Assembly: GCA_018780435.1 (NCBI GenBank)
Contig: JADMJS010000445.1
Span: forward strand, 1 to 36,800
Direction of reading: 5' to 3'
Length of the DNA: 36,800 nt
Origin: Myxococcales bacterium
Lineage (GTDB): Bacteria; Myxococcota_A; UBA9042; GCA-2863065
Of this stretch, positions 8,325 through 16,742 are shown in pieces; positions within the stretch are counted from its first letter, which is position 1, and every line of letters starts with the position of its first letter. The translations under genes and the position numbers were made by a program. A model generated the notes under the pieces. The model was given only the letters and a program-made list of their open reading frames with translations, did not search any database and was not told where the DNA came from.

Positions 8325-8930
8325 TCATCGAAGGTCCCCGAGCTGTCCTGCGAGCCCGTCGAGGAGCTTTCGGAGGACATAGTACGGAGATTTGGGTGGC
8401 CATCCGCACTCGCGCTGCGCGAGTGGGACGCTGCCAGATTCAAGGACGTGTTCGAGGAAACGTCTCTCGTTCTCGGGGAGCCCGTCGAGGGCCGCTCGTG
8501 CGCGGAGGCGCCGTCTCTCGGCATCGAGGTGTTCATCGGCGCCCCCCGTCGGAGGCGAACCGAGCGCCGACGCCGTCGGTTCGGGCCGCGGCGCCGCGCC
8601 GTCCCTGGCGTCGTCCAAGACCTCGGACTTCCTGCGCGTCAGGTCGATGGCGAGGTTCTTCAACATTCGCCACGCCAAGGCCATGAGCTGATCGTCCGGG
8701 CGAGCGCGCAGCTCCGCTTCGCCGTAGCTCTGGATGAGGCGCGTGAGCGTCTCCTGGGCGAGATCGTCCGGGGAGAATCGGCCCCGTGAGTTCGCCGAGA
8801 CGATGCGCGCTCTTGAGGTGAGTTCGCGGAGGAGGTGGTCCCAGAAGGGATCGCCTCTCGCTCCGGTCCTGGGGAGTGATGTGACCACGAGTCGGATAGG
8901 TTCCCAGATCCGTCGCTGTTTGGCCAGCAT
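8325..8930 (-). CDS. ECF-like RNA polymerase sigma factor
   Basis: 201 aa. Region 2 spans about 30-105, with DDLAQETLTRL (55-65), the D..Q..F/L signature that contacts core polymerase, and AWRMLKNLAIDLTRRK (86-101) for the -10 helix. Region 4 spans about 145-200: a LPENERRFLEHV helix, then a helix-turn-helix-like AQRECGWPPKSPYYVLRKLL. A loop of about 40 residues joins them, as in group 4 sigma factors. It heads a two-gene operon with a single-pass membrane protein. The ribosome site is weak. Targets are unknown; I could not find a matching autoregulatory promoter by eye. Confidence 0.8.
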   Translation of the reverse strand: MLAKQRRIWEPIRLVVTSLPRTGARGDPFWDHLLRELTSRARIVSANSRGRFSPDDLAQETLTRLIQSYGEAELRARPDDQLMALAWRMLKNLAIDLTRRKSEVLDDARDGAAPRPEPTASALGSPPTGGADEHLDAERRRLRARAALDGLPENERRFLEHVLESGSVPLAQRECGWPPKSPYYVLRKLLDGLAGQLGDLR

Positions 8931-9000
8931 GTCGCCGCGGAAGCGCGAAGCGCGTGGTTCTCGCGGCCGGGTTAGACGTCGTCGAGTCGTTCATGGGCTC

Positions 9001-9029
9001 CCCCCGGGGCGGCTACGATGCCGCCCGGG
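9001..9029. other. Strong GC hairpin in the divergent region 8931-9177
   Basis: GGGCGGC (9007-9013) pairs with GCCGCCC (9020-9026) around TACGAT, extended by CCC/GGG with one bulged G. No T-tract follows on either strand. It sits between two divergent genes, so it cannot terminate either; a leader structure or protein-binding site is possible. Otherwise this 247-bp region shows no clear promoter. Confidence 0.35.
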
Positions 9030-9177
9030 AGGGACGCGTGACGACCCCGTAGTTGAAAGAACCTTGGCCAAATCACCGCGTCCGACTTGCAGGTGACCGC
9101 GAGGTCGGGAATAACGACGCCGACTCGGCCATCTAGCGATACTCCGAGTCATCGACCCCCAGCGTTCTGGAGCGACC

Positions 9178-9879
9178 ATGCCGACCTTCACGATCACCGG
9201 TGAGAACGATCCCTTCCTTCACGTGAACCTGCGCCGCAGCGAAAAGATCTACACAGAGTCAGGCTCGATGGTGTGCATGGACGGCACCCTCGAACTGAAG
9301 GGGAAGATGCGAGGCGGCTTCTTCAGCAGCCTCGGCCGCTCCCTCGCCAACGACGAGTCGCTCTTCCAGACCACGATCGAAGCGAAGACCGGCGACGGCG
9401 ACTGCTTGCTCGCCCCCGGGCTCCCTGGCGACATCTGGCTGCTCGACGTGGGACCGCAGCAGTACCGACTGAATGACGGGGCCTTTCTCGCCGCCGAGGA
9501 CACGGTCGACATCAAATCGAAGTCACAGCGCATGGGCCAGGCGCTCTTCGGCGGCTCGGGCGGCTTCTTCGTGATGGAGACGTCCGGCCACGGCAAGGTC
9601 GCCGTGTCGTCGTTCGGCACGATCTTCACGCTCGACGTGAAGCCCGGCCAGGAGACCATCGTCGACAACACCCACGTCGTCGCCTGGGACTCCCGGCTCG
9701 ACTACAAGATATCCACCATGTCGACCGCCGGCGGCGGCTTCTTCGGCAACCTGATGAACTCGGTGACGACTGGCGAAGGCCTCGTGAACCGCTTCTCGGG
9801 CCAGGGCCAGATCCTCGTCTGCTCGCGCAACCGGGACTCGTTCTCGAGCTGGGTCGCGAGCAAGGCCGGGGTCCGCTAG
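9178..9879 (+). CDS. AIM24 / TIGR00266 family protein
   Basis: 233 aa, full family length; GGAG lies just upstream of the ATG. The protein is a Gly-rich all-beta repeat with family hallmarks: an early SGSMVCMDG segment, KGKMRGGFFSSLGRS, FQTTIEAKTGDG, PGDIWLLDV, the Gly-rich GGSGGFFVMETSG, then VVAWDSRLDYKISTMSTAGGGFFGNLM and the closing GEGLVNRFSGQGQI. Members fold like a tubby-type or pectate-type beta barrel and are related to yeast AIM24. The biochemical role is not settled. It stands alone between divergent and convergent neighbours. Confidence 0.85.
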   Translation: MPTFTITGENDPFLHVNLRRSEKIYTESGSMVCMDGTLELKGKMRGGFFSSLGRSLANDESLFQTTIEAKTGDGDCLLAPGLPGDIWLLDVGPQQYRLNDGAFLAAEDTVDIKSKSQRMGQALFGGSGGFFVMETSGHGKVAVSSFGTIFTLDVKPGQETIVDNTHVVAWDSRLDYKISTMSTAGGGFFGNLMNSVTTGEGLVNRFSGQGQILVCSRNRDSFSSWVASKAGVR

Positions 9880-9895
9880 AGCATCAGACGGTGTC

Positions 9896-9910
9896 GAGCC
9901 CCGCGGGCTC
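9896..9910. terminator. Possible hairpin terminator, convergent junction
   Basis: GAGCCC-CGC-GGGCTC, a perfect six-bp stem 17 nt after the AIM24-family stop codon and before the end of the opposing methyltransferase gene. There is no T-tract, so intrinsic termination is only suggested by position. Confidence 0.3.
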
Positions 9911-9966
9911 AACGGGTTCGCTGCACGCCAAGAGGGTCGCCCACGCACTTCGAACGAGGCTCAGCC

Positions 9967-10710
9967 TCATGAAGCCGAGGTCTCCCTCGCTGCCCGTACG
10001 AGGCGCTGATATTCGTCACGGCGCTCCGAGCGGGAGAGCCGCGGGACGGCGTCGTCGGCGAGCTCGAAGGTGGCGGCCCTCTCGGCCCGTTTTCGGGTCT
10101 GCTCGATCCCGATGGCCGAGAAGCCGCGGCGGTTGGCGGCGGAGAGGACGGTCCCGAGACCACAGAAGGGGGCGAGAATGGTCGTCGTCTCGGGGCTCGC
10201 ACGCCGGATGAAGTCGACCGCCGCGAACGCCGCACGGGAGCCCATGCTGTGGGTCCATGGCATCTCGCCGAGATCGGGCAAGACGTCGGCGCTGGCGACC
10301 CGGCTGTCGTCGCGGGCCTCCCGCGAGAAGGCCAGGAGATGCGAATACGCCGGCCGGCCATGCTGAATGCGCCCCGGCGCCTGCCGACAGACGAGCTTGT
10401 GCCAGAGCAGCGGCACTCCGGAGCGCTCGGCGGCGGCGAGGACCATCCCGGCTTTCGAGATCCAGCGGCCGTCGCGCTTCAGGTCGGTCTGGAAGAACAC
10501 CGCGACGCCGTGGGGTGGGATGGCGTTCAGCGAGAGCGCGACGGCGTCCGCGAAGAGCTCGCGCCAGCGTTCTTCGGAGGAACCGACTTCGCTGACGTCG
10601 GGGAGCGACGCTACGAGTGAGGCGGCAGGGGTCGCGGGGTTCGCGGCGAGCCAGGCGAGCGCATCGCCGCAGATGACCTGGCGAGTCGGCGTGGGGGGTG
10701 TCACGTTCAC
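9967..10710 (-). CDS. SAM-dependent methyltransferase, degenerate N4/N6-type
   Basis: 247 aa. The layout resembles the beta-class amino-methyltransferases (PF01555): a start strand (QVICGDALAWL), a catalytic-loop position reading SLPD (about 35-38) where DPPY/SPPY is usual, and near the C-terminus the SAM-binding motif PFCGLGTVLSAANRRGFSAIGIE (about 187-209, shown in parts) typical of FxGxGT. Motif order, catalytic before FxG, is that of the beta class. The missing Pro-Pro-aromatic suggests a different substrate or lost base-flipping chemistry. No restriction endonuclease partner is nearby, so a defence role is unsupported. A VWA lipoprotein gene ends 34 nt before its start on the same strand. 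Confidence 0.65.
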   Translation of the reverse strand: MNVTPPTPTRQVICGDALAWLAANPATPAASLVASLPDVSEVGSSEERWRELFADAVALSLNAIPPHGVAVFFQTDLKRDGRWISKAGMVLAAAERSGVPLLWHKLVCRQAPGRIQHGRPAYSHLLAFSREARDDSRVASADVLPDLGEMPWTHSMGSRAAFAAVDFIRRASPETTTILAPFCGLGTVLSAANRRGFSAIGIEQTRKRAERAATFELADDAVPRLSRSERRDEYQRLVRAARETSAS

Positions 10711-10744
10711 GGCGGCAGCATAGCCGCAAGTGGTCAGGTGCGCG

Positions 10745-12406
10745 TCACCGAGCGAGGTCGAAGGACTCGGCTTTCACGCGTTTGACGGCCTCCGCGGCGG
10801 CGGCTGGGGCTGCCGACGGCGCCGCGGCCGACTCAAAGACAGTCCCGGTACGGGTGAGGTTCTCGATCTGAGCTTGGATGCGGCCCGAGCCGCCCATGCC
10901 GGCCGCCTTGCCCCGGAAGTTCTCGGTGTTCTCAAGGATGAGCTTCTGAGCGTCCCCGTGGCGCCCCTCTTTCACGAGGTTCGCGGCTTGGTTCAGCACC
11001 GCCGCCGCTTGGACTTCGACGAGGCGCTCGTCGACCGACCGATTGCGGCCGGCCTCCACGAGCTTCGGGTCTCGCGTCACGGTCACCTCGACGGCACGCG
11101 TCTCGGTGATGGGCCCCTTGTAGCGGTCGGTGTAGGTCACCGTGAGCTCTCCGACGCGGAGCAGGCCCTCGCGCAGCACGGGGACCGCGACCTGAAGTGC
11201 CATGGAGCGCTTTTGCCCCGCGAAGAGCTCCGCGAGCGGGACGGACACGACGTCCCCCATACGCGTGAAGGTGTACCCGTAGACCTGGGCGAGCTCGATG
11301 CCGTCGTCGAGGCGGAACTCGACGCGCGCGTCTTGCGCCACCGTGGCCGCCATCTTGCCGAGCTCGGTCGTGAGCACGCCGGGGATCGCGGTGGCGCCCG
11401 CCACGAAGTAGTAGTTGCCGCTGGCTTTGTCGGCGACGGCGGTCATCAGGTCTTCGTTGTAGTCGGTCCCGACGCCAATGGTGGTGACGGAGATGCCCTG
11501 CTGAGCGTCGCGCTGGGCGGACTGCGCGATGGCGTCCGTGTCCGTCACGCCCCGGTTGGCGAGTCCGTCGCTCATGAGGATGACCCGATTAACCTGACCT
11601 TTCGACAGGTTACGCTGCACCTCCTCCTGGCCTCGCGCAAGACCGCCGGACAGGTTCGTCGAACCGCTCGGCTGCATCCGGGCGATGGCGTCGTACGCCG
11701 CCTCGCGCTGCGCGGCGCTCAGCTTGGACGCCGGCAGGTCGACTCGGACGTCGTCCGAGTAGCTCACGATCGAGAGCGTGTCGTCGGGGAGGAGCTGCTC
11801 GACGAGCTTTCGGGCGGCTTCTTTGGTCTCGTCCATCTTGTCGCCGCGCATCGATCCCGAGCGGTCGATGACCAGCGCGAGGTTCAATGACAGGCGGGGG
11901 CCGGCGGTCGGGAAGTCCGGCACGGCCGCCGCCAGCTCGGCGACCACCGACACCTTGCCGTCGCCCGGCATGAGGACGTGGGTGTTGGACAGCTCGGCCT
12001 TCACCGAGATGGCGCCCACGGTGGCAGGGAGTGCCGGCGCCGCGATCTCGAGCGGCGCGGGAGGCGCCGGAACCGGCGAGGCCGGGGCAACGGCCGGGTC
12101 GGGCGCGACGGGGGTGGTCGGCGTCGGTGCAATGCTCGGCGACGGTGCAATGCTCGGCGTCGTGACAGTCGGCGTCGTGACGGTCGGCGTCGTGACGATC
12201 GGCGGCGCGCCGGCGGGGCCGCCCGCGAGTGATGCGGCGCCTTGCATGGCCGCAGCCACGGGCTCGGCCGAGGGTCGGAGCTTCGGCGCGCCCGCGTCGG
12301 CGCAGCTCGTGCTCAGAGCGGCGACGATGAGCGCCGCGGGGAGCTGACGGGTCCACGAGCGGGAGAGCGAGGTGGTGAAAGTCGACAGGGTGGCCGGGCG
12401 TCGCAT
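10745..12406 (-). CDS. VWA-domain lipoprotein
   Basis: 553 aa; ATG with GAGGAG 6 nt upstream. The signal sequence ends LSTSC, a loose lipobox, so Cys35 is probably lipidated. Residues 50-125 are a Pro/Thr/Ala stalk containing near-identical VTTPT and SIAPSP/T repeats. A von Willebrand factor A domain spans about 163-345 with a complete metal-ion-dependent adhesion site: DRSGS at 171-175, a downstream SGSTNLSGGL for the Thr, and ILMSDG for the Asp. Beta-rich sequence follows (about 350-460), as in the bacterial YfbK-like VWA lipoproteins, and an Ala-rich tail. It probably binds a protein partner through Mg2+ at the cell envelope; the partner is unknown. Confidence 0.85.
   Translation of the reverse strand: MRRPATLSTFTTSLSRSWTRQLPAALIVAALSTSCADAGAPKLRPSAEPVAAAMQGAASLAGGPAGAPPIVTTPTVTTPTVTTPSIAPSPSIAPTPTTPVAPDPAVAPASPVPAPPAPLEIAAPALPATVGAISVKAELSNTHVLMPGDGKVSVVAELAAAVPDFPTAGPRLSLNLALVIDRSGSMRGDKMDETKEAARKLVEQLLPDDTLSIVSYSDDVRVDLPASKLSAAQREAAYDAIARMQPSGSTNLSGGLARGQEEVQRNLSKGQVNRVILMSDGLANRGVTDTDAIAQSAQRDAQQGISVTTIGVGTDYNEDLMTAVADKASGNYYFVAGATAIPGVLTTELGKMAATVAQDARVEFRLDDGIELAQVYGYTFTRMGDVVSVPLAELFAGQKRSMALQVAVPVLREGLLRVGELTVTYTDRYKGPITETRAVEVTVTRDPKLVEAGRNRSVDERLVEVQAAAVLNQAANLVKEGRHGDAQKLILENTENFRGKAAGMGGSGRIQAQIENLTRTGTVFESAAAPSAAPAAAAEAVKRVKAESFDLAR
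12115..12205 (-). repeat. Short imperfect repeats encoding the Pro/Thr stalk
   Basis: Plus-strand units of 15 bases (GTCGTGACGGTCGGC-type, three copies) beside two 18-base units (GCAATGCTCGGC...GGT-type). They encode VTTPT and IAPSP repeats in the VWA lipoprotein stalk and keep the reading frame. Confidence 0.7.
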
Positions 12407-12498
12407 GGGGTTCTCCTCGATGGCCGCAAGGCGTGCGGTGCCGGCTGTAGACGCACCACCGCCCGGGACGATCTGACGACGTATGAAGAAGGGGACGA

Positions 12499-15108
12499 TC
12501 AGCTCGCGGCCGCTGGCTTGGGCTGACCGCGGGTCGGGTCGGCGAGCCCCGCGAGCAGGAGCGCCAGCCCCGATAGCAAGGCGTTGCACGTGACGAAGAT
12601 GACGAGGGGGACGGCGTGGAGCGTGAACCAGTGGTTCGACGTCTCGTACTCGAAGCTGACGAAGGTCGACCACGCCTGTAGCGCGAACACGCAGAGCAGC
12701 GCGGTCGTGGCAGCGCGCGGCCGCGAGACGTCGCTCGCGCCGGTGGCCGGCCGCTCGTCGCGCCACGACAGCACCAGGATCGACGCGACGATGAGCCACG
12801 GCCCGAGATGTTGAAAGAGTAGGAAGACGAACCCTTCGCCGAGGTTGATGGCGTCTCGAGTGGCGGCGAACGCGACCGTGACGTCGAGCGCCGAGAACGA
12901 GAAGCTGTAGCCGAGCTCGTGGAAGAGAGAGTGCTGAACGAGCGCAGCTACGAGCACGAGGGCCGCGGCGGGCGCCTTCCGGAGCGCTGGGACGGCGACG
13001 AGGCCGGTGGCGGCGATGAGGACGACGGCGACCACCCGAATGTCGAGCGCCAGGAGTCGGTAAACCGCCAGCGCCAGGACCACCAGGAGCCAGAGGCGTT
13101 CCGTGCGGGAGAAGGTGAGGCCGCTACTCGCGATCACGATGGCGAGGAGCACCCACGAGCCGAGGAACACTCGGACGGCGGGGACGACGTCGAGCGCCCG
13201 GATCACGAACGCCGACACGCTGAGGAGGAGGACTGCCGCGACGAGGAGTCGGCGTGGTCCGCTCCGGCGGTCGAGTCCGCCGGCGGCGCGGCCCAGCAGC
13301 GTGAACACGGCGAGCGTGAGGGATAGACCGCCGAAGGCCACCGCAGCCAAGACTCGGGAGGTGCCGTCGTCCTCGAAGCGGGCGTCGTCCGCTTGCAGCC
13401 ACGTGACCGTGAAGGCGTTGAAGAGGCTGAGCCCTATCGCGGCGAAGAGCCGGCTCGACGTCTCGCTTCTACGTCGAAGCGCGCCATGACAGGCCCAGCC
13501 CCATGCGATCGCGAGGCTGGCGCTTCGGAAGACGAGCGGGAGCGGCCCGTAGGGGTAACGCAACACGACGACGGTCAGTGCTGTCGCGCCGAAGACGAAG
13601 AGCAGCCACGGCAACGCGGCCGTCGGGACGAGCCGGGAGCGGAGGCCGACCAGGACGATGAGGCCGATGGCGGTCCAGCCGAGAGTCCCGCTGAGCCCCG
13701 GGAGGTCGGCCACTCCGCTGGCCGAAAGCACGAGGTTGCGTGCCTCGCTGCTGAAGGCGAAGAGCGCGAGCCAGGCGCCCAGGACGACGACGAACGACGT
13801 CCGCGTGGCACGCGGGATCCGCAGCGATCTCAAGGTGCTACGAAGGAGCGCCAACACCAGGAGCCCGCCGATGAAGAGGCCAGCGAGCCGGAACCAGACG
13901 CGTGAGGCGTCGAGCGCGGCGAGCTTCTGACCGATGCGGTGAAGCTGGTGTACGGCCCACGTGTCGACGGCAAAGGGTGACGCGGCGACGGGAAACAGGT
14001 CGTCGGCGTCGTCACCACCCGGGGATCGCCCGGCATCGTTGGTGGCCGCTGTAACGATGGCACCGACGTAGGCGCGTCGTGCGGCGACGTGCGCCTCGGC
14101 CAGGCTTCGCTCGGCGGCCGGCGTGTGGTTCATGATCCCGAAGGCGGGCGGCGCCTCGGCCGTGGCGGGGGCGCGGACGCCGAAGAGCGCGCCGAGCGTG
14201 CCGGCCATCGCGGTCAGCGGCTGCTCCACGCGAGCGCCCGCGTTGATGCCGGGGCCGACGATCGCGAAAGGGGCCCGGCGGGCTTCGTCTTCACCACCGC
14301 CGTGATTGCCGAAGCGGGTGCAGCCGTGGTCGGAGATGACGAGCCACGTCGTCTCCGGGTCGTCAAAGCGCGCCCGTAGGCCTTCGACTTCCTTACCGAT
14401 TCGACCGATCACCTCCGCGTACTCGGAGAGGTGTCCGTCGGGCTCCCGAAGGTGGGCGCCGTAGCGATGGGCGATCTTGTCCGAACCCACGAGGTGAATG
14501 ACCACGAACGCGTAGCTCGGGTCGGCCAGAATGGTGCGAGCGCGCCCAAGGGTCTCGCGGTCTTGAGGCAGCATGCCGCCCTCGAGGTCGCTGTAGAACC
14601 CGGTGTCGCGAAAGGGGAGCGTGAAGTCGGCGTGGGCGCCGTAGAGCTGTGTCCAGGAGGCGTCGCCGAGAAAGGCGATCTGGCGACGCGGGTCGCCCGA
14701 TCGGCTCGCGCGGAGGAGCGAGAAGAGGGTCTCGCCGTCGAGACTGGCCGCGTCGAAGTTCTGCACGGACCAGGCGATGGGCGGCGTCATCCCCGTCCCT
14801 ATCGTCGCCACGGAGAGCGCGGTCAGCGTCACGGGCGGCGTGATGTTGATGCCGGAGGCACCTTGAGCCGCGAAGGACGAAAAGATCGGCAGCACCGTCG
14901 GATCCTGCGCGGCGTCTTCGCGGAGCGAGTCTACGAGCACGAGCACGAGCCGCTTCGTGAGCGCGGGTGCGACCTGGGCGGACGTGCTGGTCTGGAGCTC
15001 GGGATGTGGGAGCGGTGCGAGGTAGCGCTGGTAGCCCGCCGCCGCCAGGGCCACGAGCCCGACGACGAGCGTCAGGAGCCAGAGGCTGGTGCGAGCCTGA
15101 GAGCTCAT
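12499..15108 (-). CDS. Membrane alkaline-phosphatase-fold enzyme resembling GPI-ethanolamine-phosphate transferases
   Basis: 869 aa. A membrane helix (8-26) precedes an extracytoplasmic alkaline-phosphatase-superfamily domain (about 50-320): LVLVDSLRED with metal ligand Asp60, TPPVTLTALSVATIGTG containing the probable nucleophile Thr94, VIHLVGSDKIAHRYG, and VISDHGCTRFGNHGGGE. This set and order match eukaryotic PIG-N/PIG-O/PIG-G proteins (D.LR, G.DH.GH, DHG...G.HGG). About a dozen hydrophobic segments fill residues 400-869, also as in that family and unlike the small membrane part of EptA/MCR enzymes. It may transfer a phospho-head-group to a surface glycan or lipid (inference). prfA stops 23 nt upstream on the same strand. 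Confidence 0.75.
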   Translation of the reverse strand: MSSQARTSLWLLTLVVGLVALAAAGYQRYLAPLPHPELQTSTSAQVAPALTKRLVLVLVDSLREDAAQDPTVLPIFSSFAAQGASGINITPPVTLTALSVATIGTGMTPPIAWSVQNFDAASLDGETLFSLLRASRSGDPRRQIAFLGDASWTQLYGAHADFTLPFRDTGFYSDLEGGMLPQDRETLGRARTILADPSYAFVVIHLVGSDKIAHRYGAHLREPDGHLSEYAEVIGRIGKEVEGLRARFDDPETTWLVISDHGCTRFGNHGGGEDEARRAPFAIVGPGINAGARVEQPLTAMAGTLGALFGVRAPATAEAPPAFGIMNHTPAAERSLAEAHVAARRAYVGAIVTAATNDAGRSPGGDDADDLFPVAASPFAVDTWAVHQLHRIGQKLAALDASRVWFRLAGLFIGGLLVLALLRSTLRSLRIPRATRTSFVVVLGAWLALFAFSSEARNLVLSASGVADLPGLSGTLGWTAIGLIVLVGLRSRLVPTAALPWLLFVFGATALTVVVLRYPYGPLPLVFRSASLAIAWGWACHGALRRRSETSSRLFAAIGLSLFNAFTVTWLQADDARFEDDGTSRVLAAVAFGGLSLTLAVFTLLGRAAGGLDRRSGPRRLLVAAVLLLSVSAFVIRALDVVPAVRVFLGSWVLLAIVIASSGLTFSRTERLWLLVVLALAVYRLLALDIRVVAVVLIAATGLVAVPALRKAPAAALVLVAALVQHSLFHELGYSFSFSALDVTVAFAATRDAINLGEGFVFLLFQHLGPWLIVASILVLSWRDERPATGASDVSRPRAATTALLCVFALQAWSTFVSFEYETSNHWFTLHAVPLVIFVTCNALLSGLALLLAGLADPTRGQPKPAAAS

Positions 15109-15131
15109 CGGGGCGGGTGGCGCGGGGTGGC

Positions 15132-16205
15132 TCAGCTCATGCCTTCGCGGGCCATGAGCTCGGCCTGCGCCGTATCGAGGAGCGGCTGGAGGACGGGATC
15201 GAGGTCGCCCATCATGACCGCGTCGAGGCGATAGAGGGTCAGGCCGATGCGGTGGTCGGTGAGCCGGTTCTGCGGAAAGTTGTAGGTGCGGATCCGCTCG
15301 GATCGGTCGCCGGAGCCAACCTGCGCCTTGCGATCGGCCGCGCGTTCACTGTCGGCGGCGACCTGCTTCATCTCGAGCAGCTTGGCGCGGAGCACCTTCA
15401 TGGCGCGCGATCGGTTCTTCTGCTGCGAGCGCTCGTCCTGGCAGGTCACGACGAGCCCGGACGGGATGTGCGTGATGCGGATCGCGGACTCGGTCTTGTT
15501 GACGTGCTGCCCACCGGCGCCGGACGCGCGGTAGGTGTCGATTCGGAGATCGCCGTCGTCGATGTCGACGTCGATTTCGTCAGCCTCCGGGAGAATTGCG
15601 ACGGTGCACGCGCTCGTGTGGATGCGCCCCTGGGCTTCGGTCACGGGCACACGCTGCACACGGTGGACGCCGCTCTCGTACTTCAGGCGACCATAGACGT
15701 CTTGGCCCGAGACCGAGCACACGAGCTCCTTGACGCCGCCGAGGTCGTTCTCGCTGATGGAGAGCACTTCGATGGTCCAGCCGCGTTGTTCGGCGTAGCG
15801 CGAATACATTCGGAAGACGTCGCCGGCAAAGAGCGACGCTTCGTCCCCACCGGTGCCGGCACGAATCTCGAGGATGACGTTCTTCTCGTCGTCGGGATCG
15901 CGCGGGAGCAGCAGGACGCGCATGCGCGCTTCGAGCGCGGCGAGCTGTGGCTCGAGCGCCGCCAGCTCCTCTTTGGCCATGGCGCGCATTTCGGAGTCGC
16001 CGTCATCGAGGAGCGCCCGCGCCTCCGCCATGCCCGACCGAGCGGCCACGAGCGCACGCCACGTCTCGACGATCGGGGCGAGCCGCCGATGTTCGGACGC
16101 GAGCTCCCGGTATCGGTGGTGGTCCGACACGACGTCGCCGTCGCCCATTTGGGCGAGCACCGACTCGAGCCGCGTGACGGCATCTTCGCAGCGGCTATCG
16201 AGCAT
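15132..16205 (-). CDS. prfA: Peptide chain release factor 1
   Basis: 357 aa, the usual RF1 length. It recognises UAA and UAG in the ribosomal A site and triggers peptidyl-tRNA hydrolysis. The recognition tripeptide reads PVT in [18 protein letters not shown] (near residue 185), the RF1 form, not the SPF of RF2. [16 protein letters not shown] (near 230) contains the catalytic GGQ whose Gln is methylated by PrmC. The C-terminal [19 protein letters not shown] is also typical. prmC, often adjacent to prfA, lies about 11 kb away in this window. The ribosome site before the ATG is weak. rpmE2 is upstream on the same strand, separated by a long hairpin. Confidence 0.97.
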   Translation of the reverse strand: MLDSRCEDAVTRLESVLAQMGDGDVVSDHHRYRELASEHRRLAPIVETWRALVAARSGMAEARALLDDGDSEMRAMAKEELAALEPQLAALEARMRVLLLPRDPDDEKNVILEIRAGTGGDEASLFAGDVFRMYSRYAEQRGWTIEVLSISENDLGGVKELVCSVSGQDVYGRLKYESGVHRVQRVPVTEAQGRIHTSACTVAILPEADEIDVDIDDGDLRIDTYRASGAGGQHVNKTESAIRITHIPSGLVVTCQDERSQQKNRSRAMKVLRAKLLEMKQVAADSERAADRKAQVGSGDRSERIRTYNFPQNRLTDHRIGLTLYRLDAVMMGDLDPVLQPLLDTAQAELMAREGMS

Positions 16206-16258
16206 GGAGGGATCCGGCGCGGTGGGAGAGGCCTCGGTGGAGGCTCTTCCGGGTCAAG

Positions 16259-16307
16259 CCTCTCGAAGGCGCGACGCCCCAACTGGAGCGTCGCCCCTTG
16301 CGAGAGG
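16259..16307 (-). terminator. Long hairpin between rpmE2 and prfA
   Basis: CCTCTCG, AAGG and GCGACGC pair with GCGTCGC, CCTT and CGAGAGG across a 10-nt loop: about 18 base pairs with one mismatch and one bulged base. It begins 10 nt after the rpmE2 stop on the minus strand. There is no T-run after it, so it may be an RNA-stability or processing stem as well as, or instead of, a terminator. Confidence 0.5.
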
Positions 16308-16316
16308 GGGGCGGGT

Positions 16317-16580
16317 TCAGCCGGCGGCCGTCTGACCCGCTTGACCGTAGCGCTTGCGGAAGCGATCGACGCGGCCGGCCGTGTCCATCAGCTTCTGCTT
16401 ACCCGTGAAGAACGGGTGGCTCGCGCTCGAGATTTCGAGCTTGTACAGCGGGTACGTGTTGCCGTCCGTCCACTGGGTCTTGTCGTTCGTCTTGACCGTC
16501 GAGCGAGACAGGAACCGGAAGCCCGCGCTCTCGTCTTCGAAGACCACATACCGGTAGTCGGGGTGGATGCCTTCTTTCAT
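16317..16580 (-). CDS. rpmE2: 50S ribosomal protein L31, type B (zinc-free form)
   Basis: 87 aa from an ATG with GGAG upstream. The sequence opens [20 protein letters not shown] and contains [23 protein letters not shown] (in parts), diagnostic of L31. There is no CxxC pair, so this is the type B form that does not hold zinc and that in many bacteria replaces the zinc form when zinc is scarce. A start 15 nt earlier is possible but has no ribosome site. A good promoter lies upstream, overlapped by a palindrome; whether this copy is zinc-regulated or the only L31 of the genome cannot be told from the window. Confidence 0.93.
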   Translation of the reverse strand: MKEGIHPDYRYVVFEDESAGFRFLSRSTVKTNDKTQWTDGNTYPLYKLEISSASHPFFTGKQKLMDTAGRVDRFRKRYGQAGQTAAG

Positions 16581-16682
16581 AACTGCGAGCTCCATGAGTG
16601 GCGCCGGGGTACGCCGGCGGCGGTAACGACTCGCCTGCTGCCGCGGCACGTTGCGCGCGATGCCCGGGCGATCGGGGCGAGG

Positions 16683-16711
16683 ACCATAGCTGGCCGGCTT
16701 GTCGTTGACAA
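16683..16711 (-). promoter_or_regulatory. Candidate housekeeping promoter of rpmE2
   Basis: On the minus strand TTGTCA (-35, 16706-16711) and TATGGT (-10, 16683-16688) stand 17 bp apart. The start would fall near 16676, about 95 nt before the rpmE2 ATG. The -35 box lies within the palindrome at 16698-16712. Confidence 0.5.
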
Positions 16712-16712
16712 G
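16698..16712. promoter_or_regulatory. Palindrome over the -35 box of rpmE2
   Basis: CTTGTC-GTT-GACAAG, perfect six-bp arms. Its overlap with the -35 element would suit a repressor. It does not resemble the AT-rich Zur consensus. Confidence 0.4.
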
Positions 16713-16742
16713 GAGGAAGTGGTGAGTGGGCTCAGAGTGCGA

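Noticed and set aside
9967..10710. Restriction-modification or defence system
   Set aside because: No endonuclease or specificity gene is adjacent and the methyltransferase catalytic motif is degenerate.
10730..11890. Long plus-strand open frame antisense to the VWA lipoprotein
   Set aside because: It mirrors the VWA gene in a shadow frame. The VWA product has a complete metal site and signal peptide; the antisense product has no family features.
16650..16742. Zur box before rpmE2
   Set aside because: The palindrome present is CTTGTC-GTT-GACAAG, unlike the AT-rich Zur consensus.
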